A stretch of 64,000 bases of DNA, from the NCBI GenBank assembly GCA_052266715.1, contig JBQPRB010000003.1, one strand, 5' to 3'. The position numbers and the translations under genes are program-made. Of this stretch, positions 43,424 to 52,441 are shown piece by piece. The notes under the pieces are model-generated. The model was not told where the DNA came from, did no database searches, and saw only the letters and a list, made by a program, of their open reading frames with translations. The first letter of the stretch is position 1; each line of letters starts with the position of its first letter. Source of the DNA: Jeotgalibaca sp052266715. Its GTDB lineage: Bacteria; Bacillota; Bacilli; Lactobacillales; Aerococcaceae.

Positions 43424-44197
43424 TTGATTGATATACATTCACACATCTTGCCTGGAATTGATGATGGTGCGCGATCTTTAGAAGATTCTTTAGCAATGGC
43501 CGAATTAGCCGTTGCTGAAGGCATCACGCATATCTTGGCAACACCCCATCATATGAATGGAAAATTTAAAAATTATAAAAAAGATATCCTCGAAAAAGTT
43601 GCCGCCCTTCAAATGGAGTTGGATAACCGTAATATTGACTTGACGGTTTTCCCAGGTCAAGAAGTGCGGTTGCATGGTGAAATTCTTGAGGGGGTAAAGC
43701 GAGATGAAATTCTATTTGCAGATGAACAGAATCGTTATTTACTAATAGAATTTCCCACGATGTCGATTCCGCAATATGCTGAATCGCTTTTTTTCCAGAT
43801 TATGCAAGCAGGCATCGTACCGGTCATTGTGCACCCCGAACGAAACCAGGAAATCATCGACAATCCGAATCTACTGCTTGATTTTGTCGAAAAAGGGGCA
43901 TTGGCCCAGGTTACGGCAAGCAGTTATACGGGAGTCTTTGGTAAGGATATTGCTAAATTAAGCAGTCAGTTAATAGAAGCAAATCTGGTTCATGTGATGG
44001 CCTCGGATGCGCACAATACACGCGGGCGCGCTTTTAATATGAAAGAAGGATTCGCCAAGCTTGAGAAAGAGTTTGGCAAAGAAAAATCTACATTATTCCA
44101 ACAAAATGCAAAAAACATCGTGAACGGTGACTTATTTACCATAGAGACTCCAAGTGAAATTCGAAAGAAAAGGAAGTTTTTTGGTTTGTTTGACTAA
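43424..44197 (+). CDS. PHP-type tyrosine phosphatase CpsB/CapC
   Basis: Mn-dependent protein tyrosine phosphatase that dephosphorylates the BY-kinase tail. 257 aa from TTG 43424: this gives the family MIDIHSHILPGIDDGA start with AGGAG (43411-43415) eight bases upstream; a GTG at 43415 would overlap the kinase stop. Metal ligands are visible in DIHSHILPGIDDG, ATPHHMNG, GQEVRLH, VHPERNQ and SDAHN. It is the only such phosphatase in the window although two kinases are present. Confidence 0.91.
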   Translation: MIDIHSHILPGIDDGARSLEDSLAMAELAVAEGITHILATPHHMNGKFKNYKKDILEKVAALQMELDNRNIDLTVFPGQEVRLHGEILEGVKRDEILFADEQNRYLLIEFPTMSIPQYAESLFFQIMQAGIVPVIVHPERNQEIIDNPNLLLDFVEKGALAQVTASSYTGVFGKDIAKLSSQLIEANLVHVMASDAHNTRGRAFNMKEGFAKLEKEFGKEKSTLFQQNAKNIVNGDLFTIETPSEIRKKRKFFGLFD

Positions 44198-44215
44198 AGG
44201 AGGAGAGTTTATATC

Positions 44216-46027
44216 GTGTTAACCAGAGGACAAAAATCATTCATTCTTATGTTTGTGGATTCGGTGTGTATACTACTTTCAGCCTTATTGGCCCACTTTT
44301 TAATAGAGAGCTATATTCAACCGGCTGACATTTTTTATTATGTCATGATCGGAGTTGCGATTCTATCTTATCTCGTGCTTGGTTTAAGGTATCATGTTTT
44401 TTCAAGGATTATTCGCTATACGAGTATTTATGAAATTTATAATGCAACCAGAATCATGACCATTTCCTTTGTAATTTCAGGAATTATAGCGGCATTATTT
44501 ATTCCATCAGTCAGCTATCGGTATATTTTTTTGATGTATATGTTTTGTCTAATATTTATTCCAGGAACACGTGTAATATGGCGTTTCTACCATGAATATA
44601 ATAATGGTAAATATGACTCTGACACCCCTAATAATGAAAAAATTCGCACTTTGATTGTTGGTGCTGGTGATGGCGGTAATTTACTTGTTAGTAACCTCAT
44701 CAGCAATCCCGGTGAAATTGAAATTGTCGGAATTGTAGATGGTGATCCAGGTAAACAGAAATCACGGATGTTTGACATTCTGGTGTTGGGGACAGAAAAA
44801 GATATCCCAGATTTAGTCAAAAAATTACAAGTCGATCAAGTGACGGTAGCAATCCCATCAGCGAAACCAGAAGAATTGGAACGTATTTTGGAATATTGTG
44901 CCCAGGTAGATGTGAAGGTCAATCAAATGCCAAATATCGAAGATGTTTTGAAAGGCAAATTAAGCGTCAATCGTTTCCGGGAAATCGATGTAGTCGATTT
45001 GTTGGGTCGTCAAGAAGTAAAACTTGATAAATCGCTGATTGAAGAACATCTGCACGGTAAAGTGGTATTGGTCAGTGGTGCGGGTGGCTCCATTGGTTCG
45101 GAAATATGCCGGCAAGTGGCGATGTTTGAACCTGAAAAATTAATTTTATTGGGACACGGTGAAAACTCTATTTATTTAATCGATAAAGAATTGAAGAACT
45201 TATATGGTAGGGCGATAGAAATCATTCCAGTCATCGCCGATGTTCAGGATCGTAACCGTATCTTTAATGTCCTTGATAAATTCAAGCCTGACCAAGTGTA
45301 TCATGCGGCCGCTCATAAGCATGTGCCTTTGATGGAATACAATCCAACCGAATCGATCAAGAATAATGTTTTTGGAACAAAAAACATTGCTGAAGCTTCA
45401 AAGGCAGCCGGTGTTAAGAGTTTCGTGATGATTTCCACGGATAAGGCGGTTCGTCCAACTAACGTGATGGGTTCAACGAAACGCATTGCCGAAATGATTG
45501 TGACCGCCCTGAATGAACCAGGAAAAACAAGATTCGCGGCTGTCCGTTTCGGGAATGTGTTGGGAAGTAGGGGGAGCGTCATCCCAGTTTTCCGCGAACA
45601 AATTGCCCAGGGTGGTCCCGTTACTGTAACTGATTTCCGCATGATTCGTTATTTCATGACCATTCCGGAAGCCAGTCGTTTGGTTATCCAAGCCGGTGTT
45701 TTGGCAAAAGGTGGCGAAATCTTCATCCTGGATATGGGGGAACCTGTCAAGATAGTGGACTTAGCCAAGAAGATGGTTAAATTATGTGGCTATACTGAAA
45801 ATGAAATCCCGATTCTTGAAACAGGTATTCGGCCTGGAGAGAAATTATATGAAGAGTTATTGGTGGATGGACAGTTGGCAGAAGCGCAAGTGTACGAGAA
45901 AATTTTTGTGGGGAATAGCACGAAATATGATATTGATGAAACCTTGTCTTTCGTCGAGTCATTACGTGGGAAGCCTGATGATCATATCCGGGAAGAACTT
46001 GTGGCCTTTGCCAATACACATGAATAA
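44216..46027 (+). CDS. membrane-bound nucleotide-sugar 4,6-dehydratase (CapD/EpsC type)
   Basis: 603 aa, GTG start with AGGAGGAG upstream. Four membrane spans occupy about 1-125, followed by a CoA-binding-like Rossmann domain (TLIVGAGDGGNLLVSNLI, ~140-275) and the SDR catalytic domain (VLVSGAGGSIGSEICRQ, ~285). STDKAVRPTNVMGSTKRIAEM holds the catalytic set, with Met in the place of the usual Tyr of YxxxK, as known for this class. It makes UDP-4-keto-6-deoxy-HexNAc from UDP-GlcNAc, precursor of QuiNAc, FucNAc or bacillosamine-type sugars. The SDR at 23471 could be the following reductase. Confidence 0.9.
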   Translation: MLTRGQKSFILMFVDSVCILLSALLAHFLIESYIQPADIFYYVMIGVAILSYLVLGLRYHVFSRIIRYTSIYEIYNATRIMTISFVISGIIAALFIPSVSYRYIFLMYMFCLIFIPGTRVIWRFYHEYNNGKYDSDTPNNEKIRTLIVGAGDGGNLLVSNLISNPGEIEIVGIVDGDPGKQKSRMFDILVLGTEKDIPDLVKKLQVDQVTVAIPSAKPEELERILEYCAQVDVKVNQMPNIEDVLKGKLSVNRFREIDVVDLLGRQEVKLDKSLIEEHLHGKVVLVSGAGGSIGSEICRQVAMFEPEKLILLGHGENSIYLIDKELKNLYGRAIEIIPVIADVQDRNRIFNVLDKFKPDQVYHAAAHKHVPLMEYNPTESIKNNVFGTKNIAEASKAAGVKSFVMISTDKAVRPTNVMGSTKRIAEMIVTALNEPGKTRFAAVRFGNVLGSRGSVIPVFREQIAQGGPVTVTDFRMIRYFMTIPEASRLVIQAGVLAKGGEIFILDMGEPVKIVDLAKKMVKLCGYTENEIPILETGIRPGEKLYEELLVDGQLAEAQVYEKIFVGNSTKYDIDETLSFVESLRGKPDDHIREELVAFANTHE

Positions 46028-46034
46028 TAAAAGA

Positions 46035-46065
46035 AATTGGATTCTATTTAGAATCCAATTTTTTT
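46035..46065 (+). terminator. intrinsic terminator after capD-type gene
   Basis: AATTGGATTCTA and TAGAATCCAATT pair around a minimal loop, followed by seven T. It closes the wzz-kinase-phosphatase-dehydratase operon. Confidence 0.83.
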
Positions 46066-46071
46066 ATTATG

Positions 46072-46100
46072 TTTTACGTTTTTAAATAAGCTGTTATAAT
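46072..46100 (+). promoter_or_regulatory. promoter of trio copy 2
   Basis: TATAAT at 46095-46100 with TTTACG about 16-17 bases upstream, placed between the terminator and the epimerase start (46140). A good sigma-A-type candidate. Confidence 0.55.
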
Positions 46101-46139
46101 TGGGTCACAATACAGCTAAAAGCAAGGGGTATACAAGAC

Positions 46140-47138
46140 ATGGAAAATAAAACAATTTTAGTAACAGGAGCTGCAGGCTTTGTGGGTTATTACCTAAGTC
46201 AAAGTCTCATGAAGTCAGGTTACAAAATTATCGGAATCGATAATATGAATGACTATTACGACGTGCATCTTAAAGAAGAGCGTTTAAGCAAAATTCAAGA
46301 TAACCCTTTATTTACTTTCATCAAAATGGATTTAGCAGATAAAAAAGCCGTGGAAGAGCTATTTGAAGAATATGAACCAGAAATAGTGGTTAATTTAGCT
46401 GCTCAGGCTGGCGTTCGTTATTCAATCGAGAACCCAGATGCCTATATTCAGAGCAATATCATCGGCTTTTACAATGTACTAGAAGCATGCCGTCACCATC
46501 CAGTTGAACATCTTTTATATGCTTCATCCAGTTCAGTCTATGGTTCAAATAAAAAAGTGCCATTTGAAGAAACTGATTTTGTGGATACACCTGTTTCATT
46601 ATATGCTGCTACTAAAAAGTCCAATGAGTTGATGGCACACACATACAGCCACTTATATAATATACCTGCTACAGGCTTGCGTTTCTTTACTGTCTATGGA
46701 CCAATGGGGCGTCCGGACATGGCGTATTTTGGCTTTACAGATAAGTTCTTCAATAATGAACCCATCCACATTTATAATAATGGGGATTTTGAAAATGACC
46801 TATACCGTGATTTCACCTACATTGATGATATTGTAACCGGTATTGTAAAATTAATTGAAAAACCGCATCAAGGCCATACGGTCTTTAACATAGGAAATAA
46901 TAATCCTGAAAAATTGATGGTATTTATCACAAGTCTCGAAAAAGCATTGAGTAACTCTTTAGGGAGAGAAGTAGCGTTCAAAAAAATCTATGAACCCATT
47001 AAACCGGGAGATGTACCTGCTACGTATGCTTCAACTGACAAACTTAAAGAAGCAATCGGGTTTAAACCGGAAACAACGATACAAGATGGGCTCCAAAAAT
47101 TCACCGATTGGTACGTGGCTTACTACAATAAAAAATAA
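46140..47138 (+). CDS. UDP-glucuronate 4-epimerase-like SDR (trio copy 2)
   Basis: 332 aa, paralogue of the gene at 12264. LVTGAAGFVGYYLSQSLMKSG, DNMNDYYDVHLKEERL, VNLAAQAGVRYSIENPD, YASSSSVYGSN, YAATKKSNELMAHTYSHLY and FTVYGPMGRPDMAYF show the same CapI-type design. Interconverts UDP-GlcA and UDP-GalA. In this position, a few genes from ugd, it links the de novo UDP-GlcA route with the kinase/nucleotidyltransferase pair that follows. Has its own promoter after a terminator, so trio copy 2 is a separate unit. Confidence 0.87.
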   Translation: MENKTILVTGAAGFVGYYLSQSLMKSGYKIIGIDNMNDYYDVHLKEERLSKIQDNPLFTFIKMDLADKKAVEELFEEYEPEIVVNLAAQAGVRYSIENPDAYIQSNIIGFYNVLEACRHHPVEHLLYASSSSVYGSNKKVPFEETDFVDTPVSLYAATKKSNELMAHTYSHLYNIPATGLRFFTVYGPMGRPDMAYFGFTDKFFNNEPIHIYNNGDFENDLYRDFTYIDDIVTGIVKLIEKPHQGHTVFNIGNNNPEKLMVFITSLEKALSNSLGREVAFKKIYEPIKPGDVPATYASTDKLKEAIGFKPETTIQDGLQKFTDWYVAYYNKK

Positions 47139-47152
47139 AAGGAGCGAATGTT

Positions 47153-48358
47153 TTGCAGAATATTCTTCATAAATTTAAAGAGAGCTACCAAGGAGACGAT
47201 ATCCGCGCTGTGCGTTCGCCCTTGCGCATTTGCCCGCTTGGTGCGCACTCTGATCACCAAGGTGGTCGTGTAACCGGTATGACACTGAACGCGAGCGTGG
47301 ATATGGTTTATTCACCATCTGAGGATGGGTATGTTCGGGTACAAAGTATGGATTTCCCAGATAAAGAACTTTTTCATATCAATCATGATTCGGAATATAT
47401 ACCTGGATTCTGGGGAACATATATCCGAGGCGCTGTAATGGCATTGCGTCAAGATTATGTTTTGAAAAAAGGCCTTGATGCGATTGTGAGTGGAAAACTG
47501 CCAATTGGGGGACTCAGCTCTTCAGCAGCTGTCACAACAGCTTATTTAATGGCGCTTTGTGATGTGAATGATATCGAAGTTTCTAAAATGGACTTGATTC
47601 AGTATAGCCATTGGGTAGAAACACAGTTTATCGGACTGAAAAATGGTATTTTGGATCAATCTGCAAATATCTTGAGCATGGACAACCAGCTCATGGTAAT
47701 GGACTGCTTGACGAATGAGCATGAAATGATTACCAAAGGGGCAGATATGCCGGAATTTGAAGTGGTGGTCGTTTATTCTGGTATATCGAAACAACTGATA
47801 AGTACTGATTTTAATAATCGGACCGACGAACTACGGGTAGCAGGTTGGTTATTACAAGATTTGAGTGGGATGCCTATTACACCAGCTTTAGAAAAAGTTA
47901 AGCTTCGTGAGATTCCAAGTGATGTGTTTGAGAATTATAAAGAGCAATTACCAGAACGTTTACGCAAACGTGCAGCCCATTATTATACCGAACAAAAACG
48001 GGTATCAGAAGGCGCGAAAGCGTGGGCTGCAGGTGATATCGAGAAATTTGGTCAGCTCATGTTTGAATCAGGCGAAAGTTCGTTTTATCAATATGAATCC
48101 GGTATTCCTGAAATGCAAAGTATCTTTTATATATTGAAAGAATGTAAAGGGGTTTATGGTGCCCGTCCAAGTGGAGCGGGTTACCGAGGTGCTGTTATCG
48201 GTTTAATCGATCCTAATTATAAAGAAGAAATTAAAGCAAAGATCGATTCAGTATACCCCGTGCGTCATCCCGAAATAAAAGACTTGTATGAAGTGAACTT
48301 CTGTAAAACGGCAGATGGTGCTCATTTTGTTAAAGATTTGGAGGGGATGAACGAGTGA
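47153..48358 (+). CDS. galacturonokinase-like GHMP kinase (trio copy 2)
   Basis: 401 aa, TTG start with AAGGAGCG upstream; aligns end to end with the kinase at 13299 and by eye shares roughly four of five residues. RICPLGAHSDHQGGRV, LPIGGLSSSAAV, GLKNGILDQSAN and GVYGARPSGAGYRG are the GHMP and subfamily motifs. Proposed to phosphorylate galacturonate at C1. Note QGG here against QAG in copy 1. The stop overlaps the next GTG start by four bases. Confidence 0.74.
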   Translation: MQNILHKFKESYQGDDIRAVRSPLRICPLGAHSDHQGGRVTGMTLNASVDMVYSPSEDGYVRVQSMDFPDKELFHINHDSEYIPGFWGTYIRGAVMALRQDYVLKKGLDAIVSGKLPIGGLSSSAAVTTAYLMALCDVNDIEVSKMDLIQYSHWVETQFIGLKNGILDQSANILSMDNQLMVMDCLTNEHEMITKGADMPEFEVVVVYSGISKQLISTDFNNRTDELRVAGWLLQDLSGMPITPALEKVKLREIPSDVFENYKEQLPERLRKRAAHYYTEQKRVSEGAKAWAAGDIEKFGQLMFESGESSFYQYESGIPEMQSIFYILKECKGVYGARPSGAGYRGAVIGLIDPNYKEEIKAKIDSVYPVRHPEIKDLYEVNFCKTADGAHFVKDLEGMNE

Positions 48359-49092
48359 AAGCTATTATTTTAGCAGCTGGGTATGCAACACGTCTGTATC
48401 CGTTAACGAAGGATCGGCCAAAACCCTTGTTGGAGGTTGCCGGGAAAACCATTCTTGATTTTATCGCTGAAAAAATAGAGCGTGTAACTGAAATTGATGA
48501 GATAATTATTGTAACCAATGATAAATTTTCCGGTCATTTTGAAAAGTGGCGAGAGATATGTGATTATTCGAAAAAAATCACAGTTGTCAATGATGGGACG
48601 CTAACGAACGATACCCGTTTAGGGGCAATTGGCGATATCCAGTATGTGATTGATACATTAAAAGTTCAGGATGACTTAATGATTCTCGCCGGCGACAATC
48701 TATTTGATTTTGAATTGACAGATTTTGTCAGCTACTTCAAGGAAGTTGAGACAGATTGTATTACTTCTTATTTTGAAGAAAATGATGCGCAAGTGAAACG
48801 TGCAGGTGTTGTAGAGCTCGATGGAAACCAAATGGTCCTTTCTTTCGAAGAAAAACCGGCACAACCACGTTCTCAATATTGCGTGCCAGCATTTTATTTA
48901 TACAAAAAAGAAACCCTTCCCCTCTTTGAACAGTATTTAATGGAAGGAAATAATCCAGATGCACCCGGCCATTTTGTGCCATACCTGATCAGTAAAAAGC
49001 CTGCTCACGCTTTCTTATTTGAAGGAAGACGCTATGATATTGGGACTGTTGAGAGTTATGAATGGGTGAAAGGGATATTTGAAGCAAGATAA
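48355..49092 (+). CDS. sugar-1-phosphate nucleotidyltransferase (trio copy 2)
   Basis: 245 aa, same length as the copy at 14498. AAGYATRLYPLTKDRPKPLLEVAG, NDGTLTNDTRLGAIGDI, LAGDNLFDFELTDF and RYDIGTVESYEWV are kept. GTG start overlaps the kinase stop (GTGA), giving tight coupling of kinase and nucleotidyltransferase. Expected to activate the kinase product to an NDP-sugar, probably UDP-GalA. The nucleotide preference is not visible. Confidence 0.8.
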   Translation: MKAIILAAGYATRLYPLTKDRPKPLLEVAGKTILDFIAEKIERVTEIDEIIIVTNDKFSGHFEKWREICDYSKKITVVNDGTLTNDTRLGAIGDIQYVIDTLKVQDDLMILAGDNLFDFELTDFVSYFKEVETDCITSYFEENDAQVKRAGVVELDGNQMVLSFEEKPAQPRSQYCVPAFYLYKKETLPLFEQYLMEGNNPDAPGHFVPYLISKKPAHAFLFEGRRYDIGTVESYEWVKGIFEAR

Positions 49093-49117
49093 AGAGTCCC
49101 ATCGCAGCTAGTTAACG

Positions 49118-49207
49118 AAACGGTGTTGGAGGATCATATAAGGTCAAAGTGAAATCCCATTCACTTTGGCCTTTTCCATTTTCAAAAATGATTCACCAAC
49201 ACCGTTT
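49118..49207 (+). terminator. nested inverted repeats with terminator after trio copy 2
   Basis: The inner hairpin (49140-49153 with 49160-49173, 14 pairs with one G-T, 6-base loop) is followed by a short T-run and acts as terminator. An outer perfect 12-bp inverted repeat (49118-49129 with 49196-49207) encloses it. The remaining bases to 49349 hold the LCP promoter region, with TATACT at 49278-49283 as a weak -10. Confidence 0.75.
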
Positions 49208-49349
49208 ACTATAGAGCCTGAATCTATAGATTTACTTAAACTCATAAATCCTTCTTTTTTATTTAGGTAAATTCAGCTATACTGTAGAATAATGAGGTAA
49301 AGTGTCTAAATTTATCTCTTTCATACGAAAGGAAAGAGGAACCAACGGA

Positions 49350-50396
49350 ATGGAAGAAAATCGCTCGGAGAGTTTAAGAAAGAAAAGACGGAACAGAAAG
49401 ATTTTGTATGCTTTTATTGGGATATTCCTGATTGGCTACACCTTATTCTGGATAGCCTACAACGACCTTAACAGAACATCCAATAATATCTTCAATAGGC
49501 TAAATACCAATAACAAAAGAGAATCTGAAGTTATTATTGAAGCGACTCAGCCCATTTCATTTGCTTTTTTAGGAGTTGATAATGGTGCTAAAGGGCGCGA
49601 TACGATCACGGGACGGTCGGATGCCATCTTGATTGGAACGGTTAACCCTAAAACACGAACAACCACAATAGCAAGCATTCCTCGTGATACATATTCCTTA
49701 ATGGTAGGTTATGAACCCTATGAAGGTATTGAATATTATGATAAATTAACACATGCGTATGCCTTTGGCGAAGCGGAAATGGCAATTAATTCTATCCAAG
49801 AGCTCTTGAATATTCCAATTGATTATTATGTTGAAGTGAATATGCAGGGTTTGATTGATATAGTTGATGCACTAGGTGGCATTGAAATCACCAGTCCACT
49901 AACATTCGATTATGAAGGTAGCTATTTCAAAGAAGGAGAAACACGTGTAATCGATGGGATGGAGGCACTTGCTTTTTCACGTATGCGCAAAACGGACCCT
50001 GAAGGAGACTTTGGCAGACAGAAAAGGGAAAAAATCGTCATCAAGGCTATAATGGACAAAGCTTTGAGTTTAGGAACCATTACCAACTACGAATCCATTC
50101 TGGAAACATTGGAAAAAAACGTCAAGACGAACTTGACCTTCAAGGATATGTCGGATATGTATTTCGCTTATAGCAAATCACTGGAAAACTTTGAGACTAA
50201 AAACCTAATTGGTGAGGAACTATGGTTGGACGAGGTCTACTATCTATATGCATACCCAGAAGACCGATTGGAGCTATCTAACCTCTTACGCGAAGAACTT
50301 GAATTAGAGTCAATTACGATGGAAGAGTTAGCGTTATCCGATGTAGATTATTATAATTTTGAAACAGGTTATTTTGAAGATTACAGTGAATACTAA
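49350..50396 (+). CDS. LytR-CpsA-Psr (LCP) family glycopolymer transferase 1
   Basis: 348 aa from ATG 49350 (AAAGAGGAA upstream); an in-frame GTG at 49302 would add a poor N-terminus. One membrane span near 18-38 (ILYAFIGIFLIGYTLFWIAY) leaves the LCP domain outside. ISFAFLGVDNG, RSDAILIGTVNP, ASIPRDTYSL and FGRQKREKIVIKAIMDKAL carry the conserved Arg/Asp residues that bind the polyprenyl pyrophosphate. It transfers finished polymer from the lipid carrier to peptidoglycan. Next to a second LCP gene. Confidence 0.9.
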   Translation: MEENRSESLRKKRRNRKILYAFIGIFLIGYTLFWIAYNDLNRTSNNIFNRLNTNNKRESEVIIEATQPISFAFLGVDNGAKGRDTITGRSDAILIGTVNPKTRTTTIASIPRDTYSLMVGYEPYEGIEYYDKLTHAYAFGEAEMAINSIQELLNIPIDYYVEVNMQGLIDIVDALGGIEITSPLTFDYEGSYFKEGETRVIDGMEALAFSRMRKTDPEGDFGRQKREKIVIKAIMDKALSLGTITNYESILETLEKNVKTNLTFKDMSDMYFAYSKSLENFETKNLIGEELWLDEVYYLYAYPEDRLELSNLLREELELESITMEELALSDVDYYNFETGYFEDYSEY

Positions 50397-50412
50397 AAAA
50401 TGAGGTGTCAAA

Positions 50413-51372
50413 TTGGAAGAGAGACGTTCGCGTAAGGGGAATAAGAAAAAAAGAAGAGGCCTCAAAATTTTTTTGGCGGTTGTTTTGATACTATTCGTGG
50501 CCATAGGCATTTACGTGGCAGATTTTTACCGCAATATTGATAATACGACAGTGGAGATTTATGAGCCGGTCGACGAAGAAGTGGATCCAGTCAGAACGAG
50601 TTCGGCAGATTTAAGTGAAAAAGAACCTATTTCTATTTTGTTGTTGGGGGTTGATACGGGTGATTTGGGACGCGATGAAAGAGGGCGTTCTGACACAATG
50701 ATGGTCGTAACCGTTAATCCCAATACAAAAAAATCGGTGCTGATGAGTATCCCGCGTGATACTTATACCGAAATCGTCGGTTATGGCACGATGGATAAAT
50801 TGAACCATGCCTATGCCTTTGGTGGCAACTCGATGGCCATCAATTCGATTCAAAATTTATTGGATATTCCGATTGACTACTATGTCACAGTTAATATGGC
50901 TGGGATTCAAGAACTCGTGGACGCAGTGGGCGGAATCGATATCGTGAGCCCGATGACATTTACCATGGATGGGTATACTTTTTACGAGGGTGAATCGGTG
51001 CATTTAGACGGTCCAGCCACTTTATCTTTCGTCCGGATGCGTTATGAAGATGCATCAGGCGATACAGGGCGTCAAGCGAGACAACGTCTGGTCATTGAAG
51101 GGGTTGTGGATAAGGTCGTCAGCGCGTCAACATTGCTGAACTATCAAGACATCCTGGGATCGTTATCAAATAATGTCCAAACGAATTTCCAAATGAAAGA
51201 TTATCTTGCTTTGCAAAGTAATTCTTATATGGCAGCCGCACGAAACATCGTTTCCGAACAAATCGGGGGCACTAGCGGCATTGCCGAGGATGGGATATAC
51301 TATCATTATATTCCGGAAGAGGAATTGTTACGCGTGCAAAATTTATTAAGTTCTGAACTAGAGTTAGATTGA
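50413..51372 (+). CDS. LytR-CpsA-Psr (LCP) family glycopolymer transferase 2
   Basis: 319 aa, TTG start with GAGGTG upstream, 16 bp after the first LCP gene. A membrane span at ~16-36 follows a Lys/Arg-rich start. ISILLLGVDTGDLG, RSDTMMVVTVNP, MSIPRDTYTEI and TGRQARQRLVIEGVV are the LCP motifs. More canonical and shorter than its neighbour, which has an acidic C-terminal tail (ending YFEDYSEY). Both probably attach surface polymers to the wall; each may serve a different polymer. Confidence 0.91.
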   Translation: MEERRSRKGNKKKRRGLKIFLAVVLILFVAIGIYVADFYRNIDNTTVEIYEPVDEEVDPVRTSSADLSEKEPISILLLGVDTGDLGRDERGRSDTMMVVTVNPNTKKSVLMSIPRDTYTEIVGYGTMDKLNHAYAFGGNSMAINSIQNLLDIPIDYYVTVNMAGIQELVDAVGGIDIVSPMTFTMDGYTFYEGESVHLDGPATLSFVRMRYEDASGDTGRQARQRLVIEGVVDKVVSASTLLNYQDILGSLSNNVQTNFQMKDYLALQSNSYMAAARNIVSEQIGGTSGIAEDGIYYHYIPEEELLRVQNLLSSELELD

Positions 51373-51390
51373 TGAAGGGAGATTGATTTA

Positions 51391-52404
51391 ATGGCAGTTT
51401 TAGTAACAGGGGGCGCTGGTTATATCGGCAGCCACACAGTGGTTGAATTATTGAATGAGGGACACGAAGTTGTCATTGTTGATGACTTTTCCAATAGTAA
51501 TCCAGAGGTCTTGAACCGCATCAAAACGATAGCTAAAAAAGATTTCAAGTTTTATGAAGCGAATTTATTGGATAAAGCCGCAATCACTGAAATTTTCGAA
51601 AAAGAAACGATTGATTCCGTCATTCATTTCGCTGGCTTCAAGGCAGTAGGGGAATCAGTAGAAAAACCTGTTGAATACTATCACAACAATATTACCGGAA
51701 CGTTGATGTTGCTTGAAGTCATGAAAGAACATGGCGTTAAAAATCTCGTCTTCAGTTCCTCGGCAACGGTATATGGTATGAATAACCCATCACCTTTAAC
51801 AGAGAACTTGCCAACGAGTGCAACGAATCCTTATGGTTATACAAAAGTAATGATTGAGCAAATTTTGCGTGATGTTTATGTTTCCGACAATGAATGGAAT
51901 ATTGCGTTACTGCGTTACTTCAATCCAATTGGAGCTCACGCATCCGGTTTGATCGGGGAAGACCCTTCCGGTATCCCGAATAACTTGATGCCTTACATTA
52001 CCCAAGTAGCAGTCGGAAAGTTGCCGGAATTGAGCGTTTTCGGTGATGATTATGATACACCGGATGGCACTGGCGTACGTGACTATATCCATGTCGTGGA
52101 CTTGGCGAAAGGCCACTTGAAAGCTTTGGAAAGTTTCACAGACCATAAAGGCGTGGGAACATATAACTTGGGAACAGGAATTGGCTACAGTGTTCTAGAC
52201 TTAGTCAAAAATTTCCAAAGAGCGAACGATATCCTTATTCCTTACCAAATCGTGGCGCGTCGTCCTGGAGACGTAGCAACGTGCTACGCCGATGCAAGCT
52301 TGGCTAAAGAAGTACTGGGCTGGTCTGCTGAGAAGAATTTGGAAGACATGTGCCGTGACTCCTGGAAATGGCAAAGCCAAAACCCTAACGGTTACGATAA
52401 ATAA
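51391..52404 (+). CDS. galE: UDP-glucose 4-epimerase
   Basis: 337 aa NAD-dependent SDR. VLVTGGAGYIGSHTVVEL, DDFSNSNPEVL, VIHFAGFKAVGESV, FSSSATVYG, NPYGYTKVMIEQIL (YxxxK) and RYFNPIGAHASG with the DYIHVVDLAKGH block identify GalE clearly. It makes UDP-Gal from UDP-Glc for the transferases. The stop is followed by the GC-rich structured element before galU. Confidence 0.96.
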   Translation: MAVLVTGGAGYIGSHTVVELLNEGHEVVIVDDFSNSNPEVLNRIKTIAKKDFKFYEANLLDKAAITEIFEKETIDSVIHFAGFKAVGESVEKPVEYYHNNITGTLMLLEVMKEHGVKNLVFSSSATVYGMNNPSPLTENLPTSATNPYGYTKVMIEQILRDVYVSDNEWNIALLRYFNPIGAHASGLIGEDPSGIPNNLMPYITQVAVGKLPELSVFGDDYDTPDGTGVRDYIHVVDLAKGHLKALESFTDHKGVGTYNLGTGIGYSVLDLVKNFQRANDILIPYQIVARRPGDVATCYADASLAKEVLGWSAEKNLEDMCRDSWKWQSQNPNGYDK

Positions 52405-52441
52405 TAGCTCTATCATTTAGGGTTTGGGTAGTCGTCTTCTC

